Shown here one piece after another: positions 11,180-23,800 of a DNA stretch of 64,000 bases (within the stretch, counting starts at the first letter, position 1; every line of letters begins with the position of its first letter). The notes beneath the pieces are model-generated. The model was not told the DNA's origin and did not search any database. It worked only from the letters and a program-made list of their open reading frames with translations. The translations under genes were made by a program, and so were the position numbers. The DNA is from Watersipora subatra (Eukaryota; Bryozoa; Gymnolaemata; Cheilostomatida; Watersiporidae): positions 37,427,143 to 37,491,142 of the forward strand of contig NC_088714.1 of NCBI RefSeq assembly GCF_963576615.1. Direction: 5' to 3'.

Positions 11180-13011
11180 TGACTGGCGAGGCTAACAGCT
11201 TGACGAAATCGCTACCATACTCTAATAAGATTACCTTGTGGTATGAGAGGTATTAATGTAGATATATCTCATTCAGTCCGTGAAGACATCATTCAAATGT
11301 GGTCAAATTGGTGTCTTGCAATCGCCAAATTGAATGAAATGGCATGGGCATTACAACTGCATTTATAACAACTCACAAGCACTATCCATTCTTTAAGATA
11401 GCGTCAAAAGATTTATGCAGCATATTATAGATATGCATAGTCAATTAACTCTTGAATCGTGTATCTTAAATTGCGTGCTTTATAATGCAAGTTCTACAAC
11501 AAGATTATCAGCCCATGCTCCAGCAAATGTATTGGCTCATCTTTAAGCCAGTGCATTAGTTCACCTAAAATTCCTGTATTAACTTGTCTTCAAGTCCACG
11601 CTTTGGCTCATCTTTGCATTTGACTATGATTAATGGCTCATCTTCATGTTTGTGAATAAACTCATCATTAGGCTTGCTCACTAAGGGTTCTGTTGCATAC
11701 GTTTCTTCTACTCCAGTTCTTTGAACTAATGACCTCTTGTTGCCTACTCTCTCTCTTAGTAAAGAGTACTTTCTGTTCCACTAGTCATCGTTTGTAAAAA
11801 TAAAAATTCGGGCTCATTGTTGCAAAACGCTAGTATTTACAAAAAAATGCATTTTCTAATTTTGTAGCGACTTATTCAGGTCGAAGAAACTGAAAGGGGA
11901 TTTTTCTAACCGCAGACTTTTTCTCACTATTTTGCCTCAGAAAGTCAATTAATTTGGCTGTCTACATAATTGGCAGTATGAAATATGAGCTGCACGTGAC
12001 TTTTTCATAAGATTTGTTTTAAAATAACATCTTACTAGACAAAAACAGCGGTCTAGAATGAACGATTGGTCCGTATGCGCAAACACTGACTACGCAACAA
12101 GAAAGCCAAACTAACGATCAGTCTGCATCATTGAGTGGATAAGTGTATGACATGAAAAAACTCTAGTTTTGTATAAACGAAACACAAGTTCAGCCATTAA
12201 AAATGTAGTAATTAGAAGTAAGTCGCAAATAGAAATTGTTTCGTAAAAAGATTTGAGTAACGTCAAAATGAGAACGCAAAACTTATTATACAACATATGC
12301 AACACATTTATAGTGACTTGATCAAACGACGATCTTCGATTCAACAAAGACTATACAACAGAGGCGAAGCTATTTCATAAAGCAATCGCTATTATCTATA
12401 CCGGTAATTAAGCTTGTTGTAGGGGATATTTTATTATTTTGATCAAGGAGAGCGCAACTACTTAGTCGCTAATGATGTAACGATTATGCACCCCGACGTT
12501 AGTTGATCCGTGACAAAGACAAAATTCCTTGCCACTATCTGTAGCAGTGAAAACGCCTTTTAAATTATGCAATTTGGGTTAATCGTTTACAAAGAACTTG
12601 GCAAAGGATGACGAAAATTTATTATGGCTAATCACCTATACATGTACTAGCTTTTCACAATTTTAGGTAAAATGCGGCAAATGATGTTCAAGCAAAGCGA
12701 CTGTTTAAAAAGATATGCTGTGTCCTTTTATTAACAATATTTGTGACAAAGGATGCAAAGCAACAATGATATGCCTGGTTTGAAGCGTGTAGACAATAAA
12801 ATTAATAATCATTTCAATGATGAAGCTCATTGTAGAACACACAATGGCATTTAAAAATGTCATGCCAAAATACATGTTTCCAAACTCAATAGGTTTATAG
12901 CACAGAGTAATAAGTTCCACCCGAAATATCCAAATAGCTTATGATTTAGATGTCAAGCACCTCTTGCACAGCATTGTCTCAGTTATTGGTTTGCTCATGC
13001 TAACCGTAGAT
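11180..13011. other. No gene seen
   Basis: Between the Copia insertion and the exon candidate at 13.0 kb there are only short ORFs with low-complexity or hydrophobic translations and no paired splice sites. It may be intron or 3' flank of the minus-strand gene ending at 13012. Confidence 0.45.
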
Positions 13012-13150
13012 TCACTCCTCTTCAGTCTCATTCGGATCTTCTGCTAGTCCCATAACTAAACTAGCTCTCTTTTTTCTAACTTCTTCATAAACATCAGCTA
13101 ACTTCTCTCTGTCTTGGCGATCTTCAGCAGCTGATACATAGCAATAGAGA
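13012..13150 (-). CDS. Probable last exon of an unknown gene
   Basis: Minus-strand reading after a good acceptor (TTTTCTGTATTTACAG at about 13151-13166) gives about 45 codons with a charged C-terminus: YVSAAEDRQDREKLADVYEE, then VRKKRASLVMGL and an acidic tail NETEEE before TGA at 13012. The composition is that of a real soluble or cytosolic tail, unlike nearby random ORFs. The upstream exons would lie at higher coordinates and were not found, because that side is microsatellite and transposon. The product is not recognised. Confidence 0.45.
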
Positions 13151-13326
13151 CTGTAAATACAGAAAACTTCAGGCCAAGTTTGCACAATAATAAACCGATC
13201 AGATGACACAAAATATAATGAGAATTGCTAAATATTTTAATTTTATAATTGAAGGGGATTAAATACATAAAAAATTAGAATGATTGTCATAAAATTATCA
13301 ACATGACACAACATCCTATATTTGTA

Positions 13327-13768
13327 CATATATATACATTGTGTATATATATACATTGTGTATATATATACATTGTGTATATATATACATTGTGTATATA
13401 TATACATTGTGTATATATATACATTGTGTATATATATACATTGTGTATATATATATACATTGTGTATATATATACATTGTGTATATATATACATTGTGTA
13501 TATATATATATTGTGTATATATATATATATACATTGTGTATATATACATTGTGTATATATATACATTGTGTATATATATATATTGTGTGTATATATATAT
13601 ACATTGTGTGTATATATATATATACATTGTGTATATATATACATTGTGTATATATATACATTGTGTATATATATAGATACATTGTGTATATATATATACA
13701 TTGTGTGTATATATATATATACATTGTGTATATATATATACATTGTGTGTGTGTATATATATATATAC
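13327..13768. repeat. TATATACATTGTG microsatellite, about 440 bp
   Basis: About 28 copies of a 15-19 base unit, TATATATACATTGTG, vary mainly in the length of the TA run. All the long tyrosine/isoleucine-rich ORFs on both strands here are by-products of this array. Confidence 0.95.
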
Positions 13769-13772
13769 TCAT

Positions 13773-13818
13773 GCTACAGACAGTACTGTTTCGGCTATTG
13801 AAGCCTCATCAGTGCAGC
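13773..13818 (-). ncRNA. Type I hammerhead self-cleaving ribozyme
   Basis: On the minus strand all core elements occur in order. Stem I 5' strand is GCTGCA (13818-13813). CTGATGA follows (13812-13806). Stem II is GGCT/AGCC around loop TCAAT (13805-13793). GAA follows (13792-13790). Stem III is ACAG/CTGT with a two-base loop TA (13789-13780). C17 is at 13779, and stem I 3' strand TGTAGC at 13778-13773 pairs with GCTGCA through one G-U. Cleavage is predicted between 13779 and 13778. A very short stem III is typical of the minimal type I hammerheads found in Penelope-like elements and animal retrozymes. A small hairpin, CCCATTGGTAATGGG, lies upstream in the same transcript sense (about 13846-13860). 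Confidence 0.85.
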
Positions 13819-13868
13819 TCAGAGCTTAGGCAAGGGACACAAATCCCATTACCAATGGGAGTTGAATT

Positions 13869-14142
13869 ACATGTATCTACTAATAAATAAGTAAATACAT
13901 TGACTTGTTACAGTGCTCTGATAACTTGAACGCTCTAATAATTCGAACACTTTCGCTCGGTCCCGTGAAGTTCGAGTTATCCATGTTTGACTGTATATAT
14001 GTATATATATATATATACAGTCAAACATGGATAACTCGAACTTCACGGGACCGAGCGAAAGTGTTCGAATTATTAGAGCGTTCAAGTTATCAGAGCACTG
14101 TAACAAGTCAATGTATTTACTTATTTATTAGTAGATACATGT
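13869..14142. repeat. Near-perfect 274-bp palindrome of two pogo-like ends
   Basis: The left arm (13869 to about 14000) and right arm (about 14011-14142) are exact reverse complements over some 130 bases, separated only by a TA-rich spacer centred at 14005.5. Each arm is the same end of the pogo-like family, so two elements, one truncated, meet head to head. Confidence 0.9.
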
Positions 14143-14777
14143 ACATATACAAACTATAATATAAATCAAAAGCATAAATGTCTTGTTTCAAATTAAATGC
14201 TTCTAATGCAAAGTTTAAGACGTTTTTATCCAAAAAGTATAGAGATTTTTCTATCACTTGAGATTGGTTTGTTGTTTGAGGTGATGTTATTGCCAGGAAG
14301 TTTTTAGATTGACATTGGAAAAACTTGATCGTTGTTGAAATACTCAAAAGAAAAGACATCTTTTTCTTTTGAGCGTTTTACCTACGATCAATTTTGCCGA
14401 TTTTTCTTGAAGTTAATGCAAAGATTACCTCACTTTACCTTGCTTCCGAAGGGCGATCGCTAAGCGGATGTTTGGTATAAATCAAATTTCACCAAACCTT
14501 TAGAAAAGCCGTTGACAAAAATACTTTGCCGATGATGGTAATAACGACGCTCATGAATCACGAAAAGTTGAGGTTAACCTCTATGGCTTGGAATAAAGTG
14601 ATTTTCTAAAGCGATAACAACCGTTTCGGTAGCCGTTGGGAAAAAACAGTTCGAGTTAACAGTGTTGAGTTCGAGTTATCTATAGCAATTTATCATTACG
14701 TGGGAACGGACCAAAGAAACCATTCGAATTAACCATGTGTTCGAGCAATCCGTGGGCGAGTTATCCATGTTTGACTA
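14018..14777. mobile_element. pogo-like non-autonomous DNA transposon, copy 2
   Basis: It begins CAGTCAAACATGGATAACTC and ends with the inverse motif GAGTTATCCATGTTTGACT, both in TA repeats. The interior aligns in reverse orientation with 1747-2907. It lacks the foldback found in that copy, and so preserves the empty site. No transposase is present. Confidence 0.75.
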
Positions 14778-14969
14778 TATATATATATATATCTCAATGT
14801 TGTGTGACGGTAATGAGCATGACCAACAATTGAATACAAACCTGCAGTATGAAATTGCTCAGAAAGACTTCACATGTTTAAAAACTAATGTCTAACTTCT
14901 ATGAATCTAAAACAAAAATATGGCTACTTCTACTCATGGCAGAAATATATTTAACTTGTTGGCGTGATG

Positions 14970-15306
14970 TTAATGAGTCTCTTGAGTTAATGAGTCTCTT
15001 GAGTTAATGAGTCTCTTGAGTTAATGAGTCTCTTGAGTTAATGAGTCTCTTGAGTTAATGAGTCTCTTGAGTTAATGAGTCTCTTGAGTTAATGAGTCTC
15101 TTGAGTTAATGAGTCTCTTGAGTTAATGAGTCTCTTGAGTTAATGAGTCTCTTGAGTTAATGAGTCTCTTGAGTTAATGAGTCTCTTGAGTTAATGAGTC
15201 TCTTGAGTTAATGAGTCTCTTGAGTTAATGAGTCTCTTGAGTTAATGAGTCTCTTGAGTTAATGAGTCTCTTGAGTTAATGAGTCTCTTGAGTTAATGAG
15301 TTTCTT
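14970..15306. repeat. 17-bp minisatellite, about 20 copies
   Basis: The unit GTTAATGAGTCTCTTGA is repeated with almost no variation; only the last copies diverge (TTTCTTGATGTTAAGAGCC). Such homogeneity points to recent expansion. Confidence 0.97.
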
Positions 15307-15327
15307 GATGTTAAGAGCCTCTTGAGA

Positions 15328-15540
15328 ATGTTTCAACAAATTCTATTCAGTCTTCTACTTGTGAGTGTCGGTAAGATAAACTTTCCAATATATGATATAA
15401 AACCTAAGCACAGATTTGATGCTACGTTACCAAAACAGAAAATTCAAAGCATCTCTAAGTATTGCAGTTTCATATGTGAAGGTGAAGAGGCTGGCAATAA
15501 CTCAAATGTAAAAGCCAGCCTATCTAGTACATTAGAGTAG
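15328..15540 (+). CDS. Small ORF with signal-peptide-like start, uncertain
   Basis: ATG at 15328 opens 70 codons. The start MFQQILFSLLLVSVG looks like a secretion signal and is followed by a polar chain with two cysteines (SKYCSFICEG). Directly after the hydrophobic part is a good donor, GGTAAGATAAAC at about 15370. Either the ORF is a complete small secreted peptide or the first 15 codons are a signal exon spliced elsewhere. It starts right where the 17-bp array ends, and the upstream TTG codons come from the repeat. No family is recognised. Confidence 0.25.
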   Translation: MFQQILFSLLLVSVGKINFPIYDIKPKHRFDATLPKQKIQSISKYCSFICEGEEAGNNSNVKASLSSTLE

Positions 15541-15872
15541 CATATTTCTACCGCAACCTTTACTTCCAAAACTATACATAGCCAAGCCTCCACCTTCATT
15601 CACACTTTCTCTAAGTAGAGAAGCGATTCAAACCAATTTTTATTAGAAATTACTTCAAAAATACAGTTTTCATATATGATCTAGCTTTTTAATGCATAGT
15701 TCCATATGACTCATTTGGTTTATTTTTAGGCATTAGGATTACCTGCAGTCTTTATCAGTTTGAGCTGTTAAATGATTTAACCAACTTACTGTGTATGTTA
15801 TTAGAATATTTTATGCATCATATGATGGTTGTAACATACTGAGCAGGTCTTGCAGCCTATTAACTTTATATA

Positions 15873-16879
15873 TGTGTCGCGGCCACAGAAACCATGGTTA
15901 AGTCGCAAATCACGAAGTTGAGTTATCCGACTTTGAAGTTGCACTAACTGAATTTATAATATTTGTAACGATTTTTGTAACACGCGCATCTGGACCAATC
16001 AAAGAGTGATCTTTCTGAATCTGAAGTCAGTATAGCCAATATAAGTCTTTAACCTTTGGAAAAATCCCCTTAAAACAATTGCTATGCTAAACAGGAAGTA
16101 CTGAAAAATAGCGTCCGATAAATATAATTGTTTCTTTTTTGCCGATTTTAAGGATAACTTCGACATTTTGGACACTGATAATGCGTACTTTGGTATTCCA
16201 ATTGATGTCAAAAACAGTGAAAGTAAAAGGAATTACAATGATATTTTCTTACCGATTAGAACAAAATTATTACAATATTTAATTATAAGAATAATTATTC
16301 GATTTTACAAGATTATTATCAGATTTAATTATAAGAATAATTATTCGAATTTCCAAGATAAAAGTATTTAGTGACCGATAGTGTGCAATATGTTACTGTT
16401 GTTATTTTTCTAAAGATTTTGTTGATGATTTGGCTATGCACCATATTCCGGTACTGCCAAGCCGTTTTTAATATCTGCAAAATTAAGTAATACATTTTCT
16501 TATAAACATACAGCTATTTCTATGACAAACAACTAAAATCTGTTTAGATTTTTAAATTCAGCAAAATTTTTTGGATATAAATACAGAAATCTAGATAAAT
16601 ATCGCAACTTCTTGATATTGGTTGCTATGCCGTTTTGAAATGTACACAAAATTGTGCATTGGTTTTCGTTTCTCAAACTTTAACACCAGTTTTCTCAGAA
16701 CTGTGTTTTAGTACTAATGGTAAACGTGCATTTAATTTTTTGACCATAAAATCTGCTGTAATCAAGCTAGAATCCAAATTCTTTTTGCAAAATAACTGAG
16801 AATTTTATTCTTCTGCTAGTGTAAATAGCTCTAAAACTTATAATCCCGACTTAACCATGGTTTCTGTGATCATGACACA
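15873..16879. mobile_element. 1.0-kb TIR element flanked by TATA
   Basis: The left end TGTGTCGCGGCCACAGAAAC continues to CATGGTTAAGTCG. The right end is its inverse, beginning TGTGTCATGATCACAGAAAC on the minus strand, for about 33 bases with a few mismatches. TATA flanks both sides (15869-15872 and 16880-16883). The interior contains the segment shared with 484-1100. There is no transposase, so this is a non-autonomous DNA element. Confidence 0.8.
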
Positions 16880-17799
16880 TATAGTGATTTATTTAGTGCA
16901 TATAATGATGAAGAGCACAAAATAAGTGATAAATATAGGTTAGTCTGACGACTAGTAACACTGGCATTGTCAAAAGTGACATGACATACCAAGTGACAGG
17001 CAAATGGAGGAGTGACAAGATGGATAGTGTGACCAGTGGTGTACTGGGTGACACATGTCACAACCCGATGTTCTTTTATGTGAAAACTGGTAATGCATAA
17101 AATTAAACTGACAAATTTGGACAGCCGGAGTAGCAACAGCTAATGCACATTTGAGCGCAAGCATTTTTTGCCTTTGATGCTAATAATATTGCTTTGTGCA
17201 CACATATGAAACTAAGAACCAGGCATACATGTATATCAAGCCAAACCATGATTATGAAAGCTATTAACAGAAGTCACTTGAGTCACTTTAAAGATACTCA
17301 CAAATAAGTTATGAATGCTAAAAAGGTGCTGAAATATCCTACAGTGTATGCCTTTCGAGGAGTACCTACAAAAGTAATACAATTACGTAACTGATATATT
17401 ACAACATTATATCCGTGGGTGCGCATTCCCAGACATACATAATGTATGTTAATAGATTTAAAAATGCATGTAAGTGACCAGAAGAAACACAAGTACATGA
17501 CTCCACATATTTCTCAACTCACAATTGTACTACTGAAGTGCCGGCATTCAGTAACTCAGAGAGTCGAGGCCAGAAAGTATTACATTTTCTCACGCCGATG
17601 ACCAGAGTATGTGTTAGTTACTATATAAAGGGTGATGATAGAAACTTGGAACTCTCCTTTACGTCAAGCAGCATTGATATTAACTGTTGTGATTTTGTAT
17701 GAGGTCGAAAGTAGCAGGCTATAACCAACTTCAGGAAAAAACAAAAACTTTGAACCACGGTGTTTGGTGAGGTACGATCAACAAAATACCAACCACCAA
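16880..17799. other. No gene seen
   Basis: Short ORFs on the minus strand (histidine/cysteine-rich, about 88 codons) have no start context, splice sites or recognisable family. Confidence 0.45.
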
Positions 17800-18565
17800 A
17801 TGAATAACAGAATATAAACCATCTGATGACTAACGGAATATAAACCAACTGATGACTAACAGCATATAAACCATCTGATGACTAACAGTATATAAACTAT
17901 TTGATGACTAACATAATATAAAACATCTGATGACTAACGAAATATAAACCAACTGATGACTAACAGAATATAAACCATCTGATGACTAACAGAATATAAA
18001 ACATCTGATGACTAACGGAATATAAACCATCTGATGACTAACAGAATATAAACCATCTGATGACTAACATAATATAAAACATCTGATGACTAACAGAATA
18101 TAAACCAACTGATGACTAACGGAATATAAACCATCTGATGACTAACGGAATATAAACCATCTGATGACTAACGGAATATAAACCATCTGATGACTAACAT
18201 AATATAAACCATCTGATGACTAACGGAATATAAACCATCTGATGACTAACGGAATATAAACCATCTGATGACTAACGGAATATAAACCAACTGATGACTA
18301 ACATTATATAAACCATCTGATGACTAACATAATTTAAAACATCTGATGACTAACGGAATATAAACCAACTAATGACTAACAGAATATAAACCAACTGATG
18401 ACTAACAGAATATAAACCGACTGATGACTAACCGATTATAAACCAACTGGTGAATAACGGAATATAAACCATCTGATGACTAACATAATATAAACCATCT
18501 GATGACTAACAGAATATAAACCATCTGACGACTAACAGAATATAAACCGACTGATGACTAACAAA
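17800..18565. repeat. 26-bp minisatellite, about 29 copies
   Basis: The unit contains GAATATAAACCATCTGATGA then CTAAC. Variants at two positions (CCATCT or CCAACT; AACGGA, AACAGA or AACATA) are interspersed along the array. Confidence 0.96.
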
Positions 18566-18625
18566 GTACAATATATTTTATTATTAAAATAATACAAACT
18601 ATGCAACAATTCACAGAATACAAGG

Positions 18626-20426
18626 CAGGGTTGGAAAAAACCCACGGCTTTTATAAAAAACCAGGTTTTTATGGTTTAAACCGATTTTTATGGTTTTATA
18701 ATTTTACCAAGGTTTTTGCAATTTTAAGTCAAATTAACATCACTTACTATAACTACATGATTGAGTGTTGAACATACATATGTGGAATCATCTATTAAAG
18801 ATGGTACTGTGGGAGTTGTTCTGGAAAAAAAGGGAGAAAACATGGAAATTTTGGAATGAGTCTTTAATCAAACATGATAGATGAAAAACAGAGCAGAAAT
18901 TTTATCACATAAATTGAATATTTTACCTACAGCTCTATGTATAAATAGGAATTTGAATCCAAGTGATCTTGTGGTAGTGTAGAGCAGAGCATAATGCAGA
19001 TGCATTGCTAGCGTTTGGAGCAGTGGCAGATTTCTCGCATCACTACTAGCATCACTAGCATCGAATACTAGCATCACTGTCTAAAGATTTTGGTATTTTC
19101 AGCTTGAGATTTTGCTACCTGAGCTTTAAGCCTATCTGCGTGATCTTGCATTATGACAGCACACCTATTACATTATGACAGCACACCTATTACATTATGA
19201 CAGCACACCTATTACATTATGACAGCACACCTATTACATTATGACAGCACACCTATTACATTATGACAGCACACCTATTACATTATGACAGCACACCTAT
19301 TACATTATGACAGCACACCTATTACATTATGACAGCACACCTAATACATTATGACAGCACACCTATTACATTATGACAGCACACCTATTACATTATGACA
19401 GCACACCTATTACATTTTGACAGCACACCTATTACATTATGACAGCACACCTATTACATTATGACAGCACACCTATTACATTATGACAGCACACCTATTA
19501 CATTATGACAGCACACCTATTACATTATGACAGCACACCTATTACATTATGACAGCACACCTATTACATTATGACAGCACACCTATTACATTAGGACAGC
19601 ACACCTATTACATTATGACAGCACACCTATTACATTATGACAGCACACCTATTACATTATGACAGCACACCTATTACATTATGACAGCACACCTATTACA
19701 TTTTGCCTTAAAACCTTTGCCTTTTGCAGTTCGAGTGAAAAACCGCCAAACAGGATCCTATTTGCGAGGCGTGTTGAAAACTTGAGGCACAACTTTAACT
19801 TTTCAAAACACAAAAAACTTGATAAACTGAACTCTAACAATCCAACTACTTTGGCTTGTGCCCAATAAATGAAATATTAGTTTGCAAACTCAAAGCTTTT
19901 GTCCAAAAGGATTTTATTGTTTTAATTTCTAATTACAAGTAATTTTTTCTCACTGGCCAGACTTGAGAAAGTATCCATTCATTAAAGGTTGACTCGCAAC
20001 AAAATTCACATTACAGTTATTTGATATAAAAAGATTCACCATGTCTTACTCTGTTGTGTTTAGGTGCCAAATATGTGGGAATGTGATTACATGCTCTTAA
20101 AAGCTAAAAACGAACAGTTAATCGCAGCCACACGAGACCACCGTAGTTTGGATTCTCTTTTCAAAACGGCTCACATGTGACGCAGTTGTTGGAGATGGTT
20201 TCTGTTTACACTTTCATGCAACCTTATTCGTCGAAATATTTTCACAAATATATTCTACGCATTCAATAAAACCATGTCTATTGTTCTTACGTGTCTGCAT
20301 TTCTACCGCACATGAACCACTACGAACTTAAAATATGATGTTGTTTTTTTAAATGAAAAAAACCATTTTTTTCCGGCTAGTTAAAACCATTGGTTTAAAC
20401 TAATGGTTTAAACTGAGCCAACCCTG
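18626..20426. mobile_element. hAT-type non-autonomous transposon with 8-bp TSD
   Basis: The exact 8-bp direct repeat ATACAAGG occurs at 18618-18625 and 20427-20434. The enclosed element begins CAGGGTTGG and ends CCAACCCTG, with GGTTTAAACC-like words repeated just inside both ends. An 8-bp duplication and CAGGG ends are hallmarks of hAT elements. The interior is mostly a 22-bp minisatellite. After it, a plus-strand reading around 19727-19815 (FCSSSEKPPNRI, ARRVENLRHNF) faintly resembles the C-terminal dimerisation region of hAT transposases, at low confidence. Confidence 0.88.
19150..19702. repeat. 22-bp minisatellite inside the hAT element, 25 copies
   Basis: The unit contains ATTATGACAGCACACCTATT followed by AC. 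Only four copies show a single-base change, so expansion or homogenisation is recent. Confidence 0.97.
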
Positions 20427-20853
20427 ATACAAGGCCTCAAATATTCTACAAAAAATTAACTCAACAATTTAAATTGTTTCGTTATGTAGCGAGAAAAAAG
20501 GGTGAGATATATAATGTTTTTGTATATATAAAGTGGTTTAAAGCAGCATAAGTTCTTTCAGTGCGATAACTAAATCAATTCAATATCTATTAAAAACCAT
20601 GCGAGTCCATCTATTTATATACATTTTCACCTAACTACTAATGAGGCGATTAACAAGTCTTATTGTTAAATCATTTTGCCTGAGGTTACTGAGTAGCTAA
20701 CACAAAATGTAGCATGATTACCTTCTCCTTTTGGCACCAGTATAGAACAACAGTTTGGCTCTCAAAAGATTGAACTACCTAGATAGAAGAAAAACATGCC
20801 AAATACATAAACAATACCAAGTTGATGAGACAAATTCGGATACAGCAGTAAGA

Positions 20854-23800
20854 TTAATCCTTACTGGTGAGTAGAAATGTCAATGTCCAGGCAGTGAACC
20901 CTCCAACAAAAGACAGCAGAATTGAGTTTCTCATGCCAGGTATGCTGATAAAATATTTGAAGAGCCCATCTTCACCTTTCGCTCTCTGTAAATGAAGTTC
21001 TACACTTGAGGGGTGATATAGGAATGAATTATGAGAGAACAATGTAGAAATTCTAAACAAAACTTTTGTAAGTGATGCAATGCTATCCGTAGATCATCTT
21101 GTCACGGATAAACCCTGATGTTAAAGTGACGAGGCAAGACATACTCATCATCTTCACACGGGTAACTGAGTAGTGAAAAAAAAGTCTCTTCAATGAAAAA
21201 AGACAACTATAACTAAAGATTTAAAATAAAAAAACTTGCAATTAATTTTGCAAATTGATGTAGAAAACAAAGAATCGGTTTAAGCAATGAAAACTTTTTA
21301 CAAATGTGAACTCCTTTAAGCACATCAACAAAATGTCACAAACTAAACTGGTATCACATGGTTTTAATCTAAGAAAACACCGTACAAAAAATTACCTCAA
21401 TTTTTCGTCGTCTAGCACTGGCTTGCCTCTCATTATCTGTGAATATAAATTGTGATATATAAGAAATTTTTTATCAAGAAAAAACTTAAAAGTTGTAAGG
21501 TACTTACTTATCTACAAAGATGAAAAAGCTAGTAAAGCAAAATTACTAGGAAAATTGAATATATGGTAATTGTAAAGTATCTGCCACCTTTTACATTGCA
21601 ATGCTCATTCACATTCTTCATATTATCTCACATTGAAAATCTTAGTCAAGCCAGAGACTGCCAACAGAAGTTTGTTGTATAATATTAGCTTTCTAACAGG
21701 TCTTTTCATAAGCTGAATGCATTTGCGTTCTTATTAAAACTACCAGTGAAAGGTATACCAACATTGCATTAAGATGTTGTATGGAAATACTGTGAAAACA
21801 AGATACCAACAGGGAATGTAGCCAAACCACAGGATAAGCATATATATATATATATAATACCTACAAGCAGCAAGGGGCCTAAAATAAATCAAATAATTTG
21901 ATAATTGGAACCGTCAAAAAAAAGCTATTAACTTCAGAATTGGAAAAAATCAATCATAGAAACTGTGTCAACACCAGACTGAGAACATGCCAAAGGGAAG
22001 TCGAAGCAATTAAACCTACCAACCACCATCATCAAAAAGCCACCAGAGAAACATTAGATACGAGTCAAATGAGTCACATACAGATCTGCCAGTCTTGTCA
22101 AACATGACCTAGATACCAGAAGTAAGGCCTAAGTCCCTACACGCCGACATCACATGCAGCAGCTGAAGACTTACGCAAACAAGATATCTTCACTCTCCTG
22201 ACAGAGAGCATTGGAACCTTAACACTCAACCTACACCCACAAGCTAACCATCCCACATGACAGACATCTATAAAAGAAAACAGCTCCAATGACTAAGCAT
22301 CTCTATCACCATCTCCATCTCGGCTCTAGCTTGAGCTCTGGGTCTCGCTCTCTCTTCCCGAGGACCTCCTTAGACGCTTTCCCATCTGCCTGTTGAGGAA
22401 TCTCCTTTTCTCCCCCTCCCTCTCTGGAGCCTCATTCTCCTCCACCAGCTGAACCTCTTCTACGCCACCATCTCAACTGCCGACACTCTTTACCTATGGC
22501 CTCTCACAACTCTCGTTTGACTTTCGAAACTAACAGTTGTACAGGACTGATCAATAAGCATAGACGACCATTCGAGTAAGGATGTAACTTTCATTAGCTA
22601 TTCTAATTGTTTTGTCATTAATATTATTGTTTTAGAATTTTGTTAGTTGGGTATTTTAATTGTTTGACATAGAATAAAGAAGTAACTTGTACTTGTAAAT
22701 ATCAGCATTGCTTATAATAGCTTAACACCTTCCATTGTACCTAATCTAATCTAAAATTTTCCCATTACACCCTTCTAGAAAGAAGGAAAGGTGTGGGAAC
22801 TCTTTTAGTACAAAAATTCTTTACTAAAAACCTCTCAGGTCTCGAGTTGTTCTCGGCCAAAAAGAATTAAAAAACGCATTTGTCCGGATTGTTGGCACAA
22901 ACAGACCTGCTTTCTGTCGAGTGTTGTAGTGCTTGATAGTATTTTTAAAATCAGGGACCGTAAAGTTCCTTTCCACTGCTTTTAAATAAAATGCACACCT
23001 AATATCTTTTCACCGGGCCAAAAGTTGCCCTTTTTGGCAACTTTTGGCCCGGGGACATTGTAATCAATGTTGTATTTATATCATTGTAAATATTTTGTAT
23101 ATGGCATTTGATTCATTAATCTTTTTTTTTTTTTTTTTTTTGATTCACATAGCAGTATTAGAAATTGATATTATATGATGTAAATATGAAATATCGAAGG
23201 AATATTGTTGCAATACTCTTTAGATACAAATACAAGCCGAAAGCAAAATTAAAAACACTGAAAAAAGGGAAGAAGGGGAAGAGAGAGGAAAGAAAGGAGG
23301 AAGGGAAGGGAAAATTTTTGCTGGTATACTGTTTAAAATAAAGAGTTCCCACGTATTTTGCCTCCTGCGTGAGGCTTTCAGTGGGAAAAACCCGATCCGA
23401 TCACCGTTTAGCTAAACTTTCGATCCCTGTATTTGCTCTTATTTCTGTAAAACTGACTTGCCCCTTTAGTTTAAAAATGAACCTTAAAGCGGTGTTCTGT
23501 ATTTTCTCAAATCTTTTGATATCTTTTTTCATAAACGGGTCCCATACCGTGCAACCGTACTCTAAAAGTGACCTCACCAAAGAAAAATAAGCAATCTGCC
23601 GAGTTTTTGTGTCAACATGCTTTAAAACTCTCCTTAGCATATGTAATGTTCTATTAGCTTTGCTTATTATTTTGACATAGTGAATTTCCCATATCAGGTT
23701 ATTTTGCAACTCAATGCCAAGATATGGATGTGAATCAACATTGTCAAAACGTACCTGAACCAGTAATAATTAAATTAGTTGCCACAAGCTGAGTAAAGAT

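Noticed and set aside
13243..13890. Six long overlapping ORFs on both strands.
   Set aside because: They are translations of a TATATACATTGTG microsatellite in all frames (tyrosine/isoleucine/cysteine/threonine repeats).
14970..15306. Regularly spaced short repeats resembling a CRISPR array; the same for 17.8, 19.2 and 50 kb.
   Set aside because: Units are directly adjacent without unique spacers and the DNA is animal nuclear; these are minisatellites.
17800..18565. CTGATGA occurs in nearly every unit of the 26-bp minisatellite and looked like a hammerhead core.
   Set aside because: No GAAA core or pairing stems follow within the unit; CTGATGACTAAC cannot form stem II.
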